DNA of 64,000 nt from Lachnospiraceae bacterium (GTDB lineage: Bacteria > Bacillota > Clostridia > Lachnospirales > Lachnospiraceae). Location of the stretch: the NCBI GenBank assembly GCA_017463255.1, contig JAFTPP010000002.1:1-64000 (forward strand), given 5' to 3'. Shown here one piece after another: positions 63,927-64,000 of the stretch; within the stretch, counting starts at the first letter, position 1, and each line of letters starts with the position of its first letter. The position numbers were made by a program, and so were the translations under genes. The notes under the pieces are model-generated. The model was not told the origin of the DNA, made no database searches, and saw only the letters and a program-made list of their open reading frames with translations.

Positions 63927-64000
63927 AAATAAATCACGTTCCTTTCTTGCTAAAACATTAATATCTCTGCTGATTTGCAGTTGTTTTAAACTCTGAAAAT

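Noticed and set aside
63927..64000. Regulatory site (CIRCE or other heat-shock operator) upstream of htpG
   Set aside because: No TTAGCACTC-N9-GAGTGCTAA type repeat is visible in the 74 available bases.

Overview
The window looks like chromosomal DNA of an AT-rich, low-GC Gram-positive anaerobe, most likely a member of the Lachnospiraceae (Clostridia). The evidence is the gene set: PcrA, class III fructose bisphosphatase, YerC/TrpR-like regulator, infC-rpmI-rplT with an AUU start, a BceRS-BceAB module, a T-box before thrS, a lysine riboswitch before dapA, DUF1540, DUF1836 and DUF5716/DUF5717 proteins. I see no rRNA, tRNA, CRISPR array, phage or insertion sequence. Assignment to family is inference from gene content.

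Layout. 0-7 kb: end of a secreted protein gene, SleB-type hydrolase, rlmD, a small acidic membrane protein, pcrA, an EamA permease and an orphan substrate-binding lipoprotein, all on the minus strand. 7-13.5 kb: HAD phosphatase, DUF1836 regulator, YerC, a bactofilin paired with a degenerate M23 protein, a PfoR-like EIIC, cold shock protein, a eukaryotic-type HisA and a small lipoprotein. 13.5-27.7 kb: fbp, dapAB under a lysine riboswitch, a corrinoid adenosyltransferase-like ATPase, a two-OB SSB, typA, mgtE with a possible leader peptide, a YigZ protein, a class A PBP, an SH3 protein, and a cobalamin-riboswitch operon (DUF4430 lipoprotein plus ECF S component). 28-42 kb: two ABC systems (a heterodimeric exporter and a MacB-like fusion with a Met-rich repeat), a metallo-beta-lactamase-fold protein, a GH31 glycosidase and a full BceRS-BceAB peptide-sensing/resistance module with a recognisable operator. 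42-51.4 kb: infC-rpmI-rplT, a DUF3990/Xre toxin-antitoxin-like pair, an amidase-like protein, a flavin-type oxidase, a DUF1540 protein, T-box/thrS with a Cys-Asp-tailed miniprotein, a three-gene redox-like operon, and a possible C-rich small RNA. 51.4-58.6 kb: a compact five-gene operon of unknown function (DUF5717, Hsp70-like DUF5716, TPR, coiled-coil membrane protein, DUF3006-like). 58.7-64 kb: a chemoreceptor with C-terminal PilZ domain, a PfkB kinase, a 131-nt inverted repeat and htpG.

The best candidate for an undescribed system is the five-gene Hsp70-like/DUF5717 operon. The next best are the ADP-ribosyltransferase-like/Xre pair, whose promoter carries a perfect palindrome in its spacer, and the small-scale regulatory signals (mgtE leader ORF, anti-SD small RNA, promoter buried in a terminator hairpin). 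Many starts were moved from the longest ORF to a codon with a proper Shine-Dalgarno sequence; this is stated per gene.
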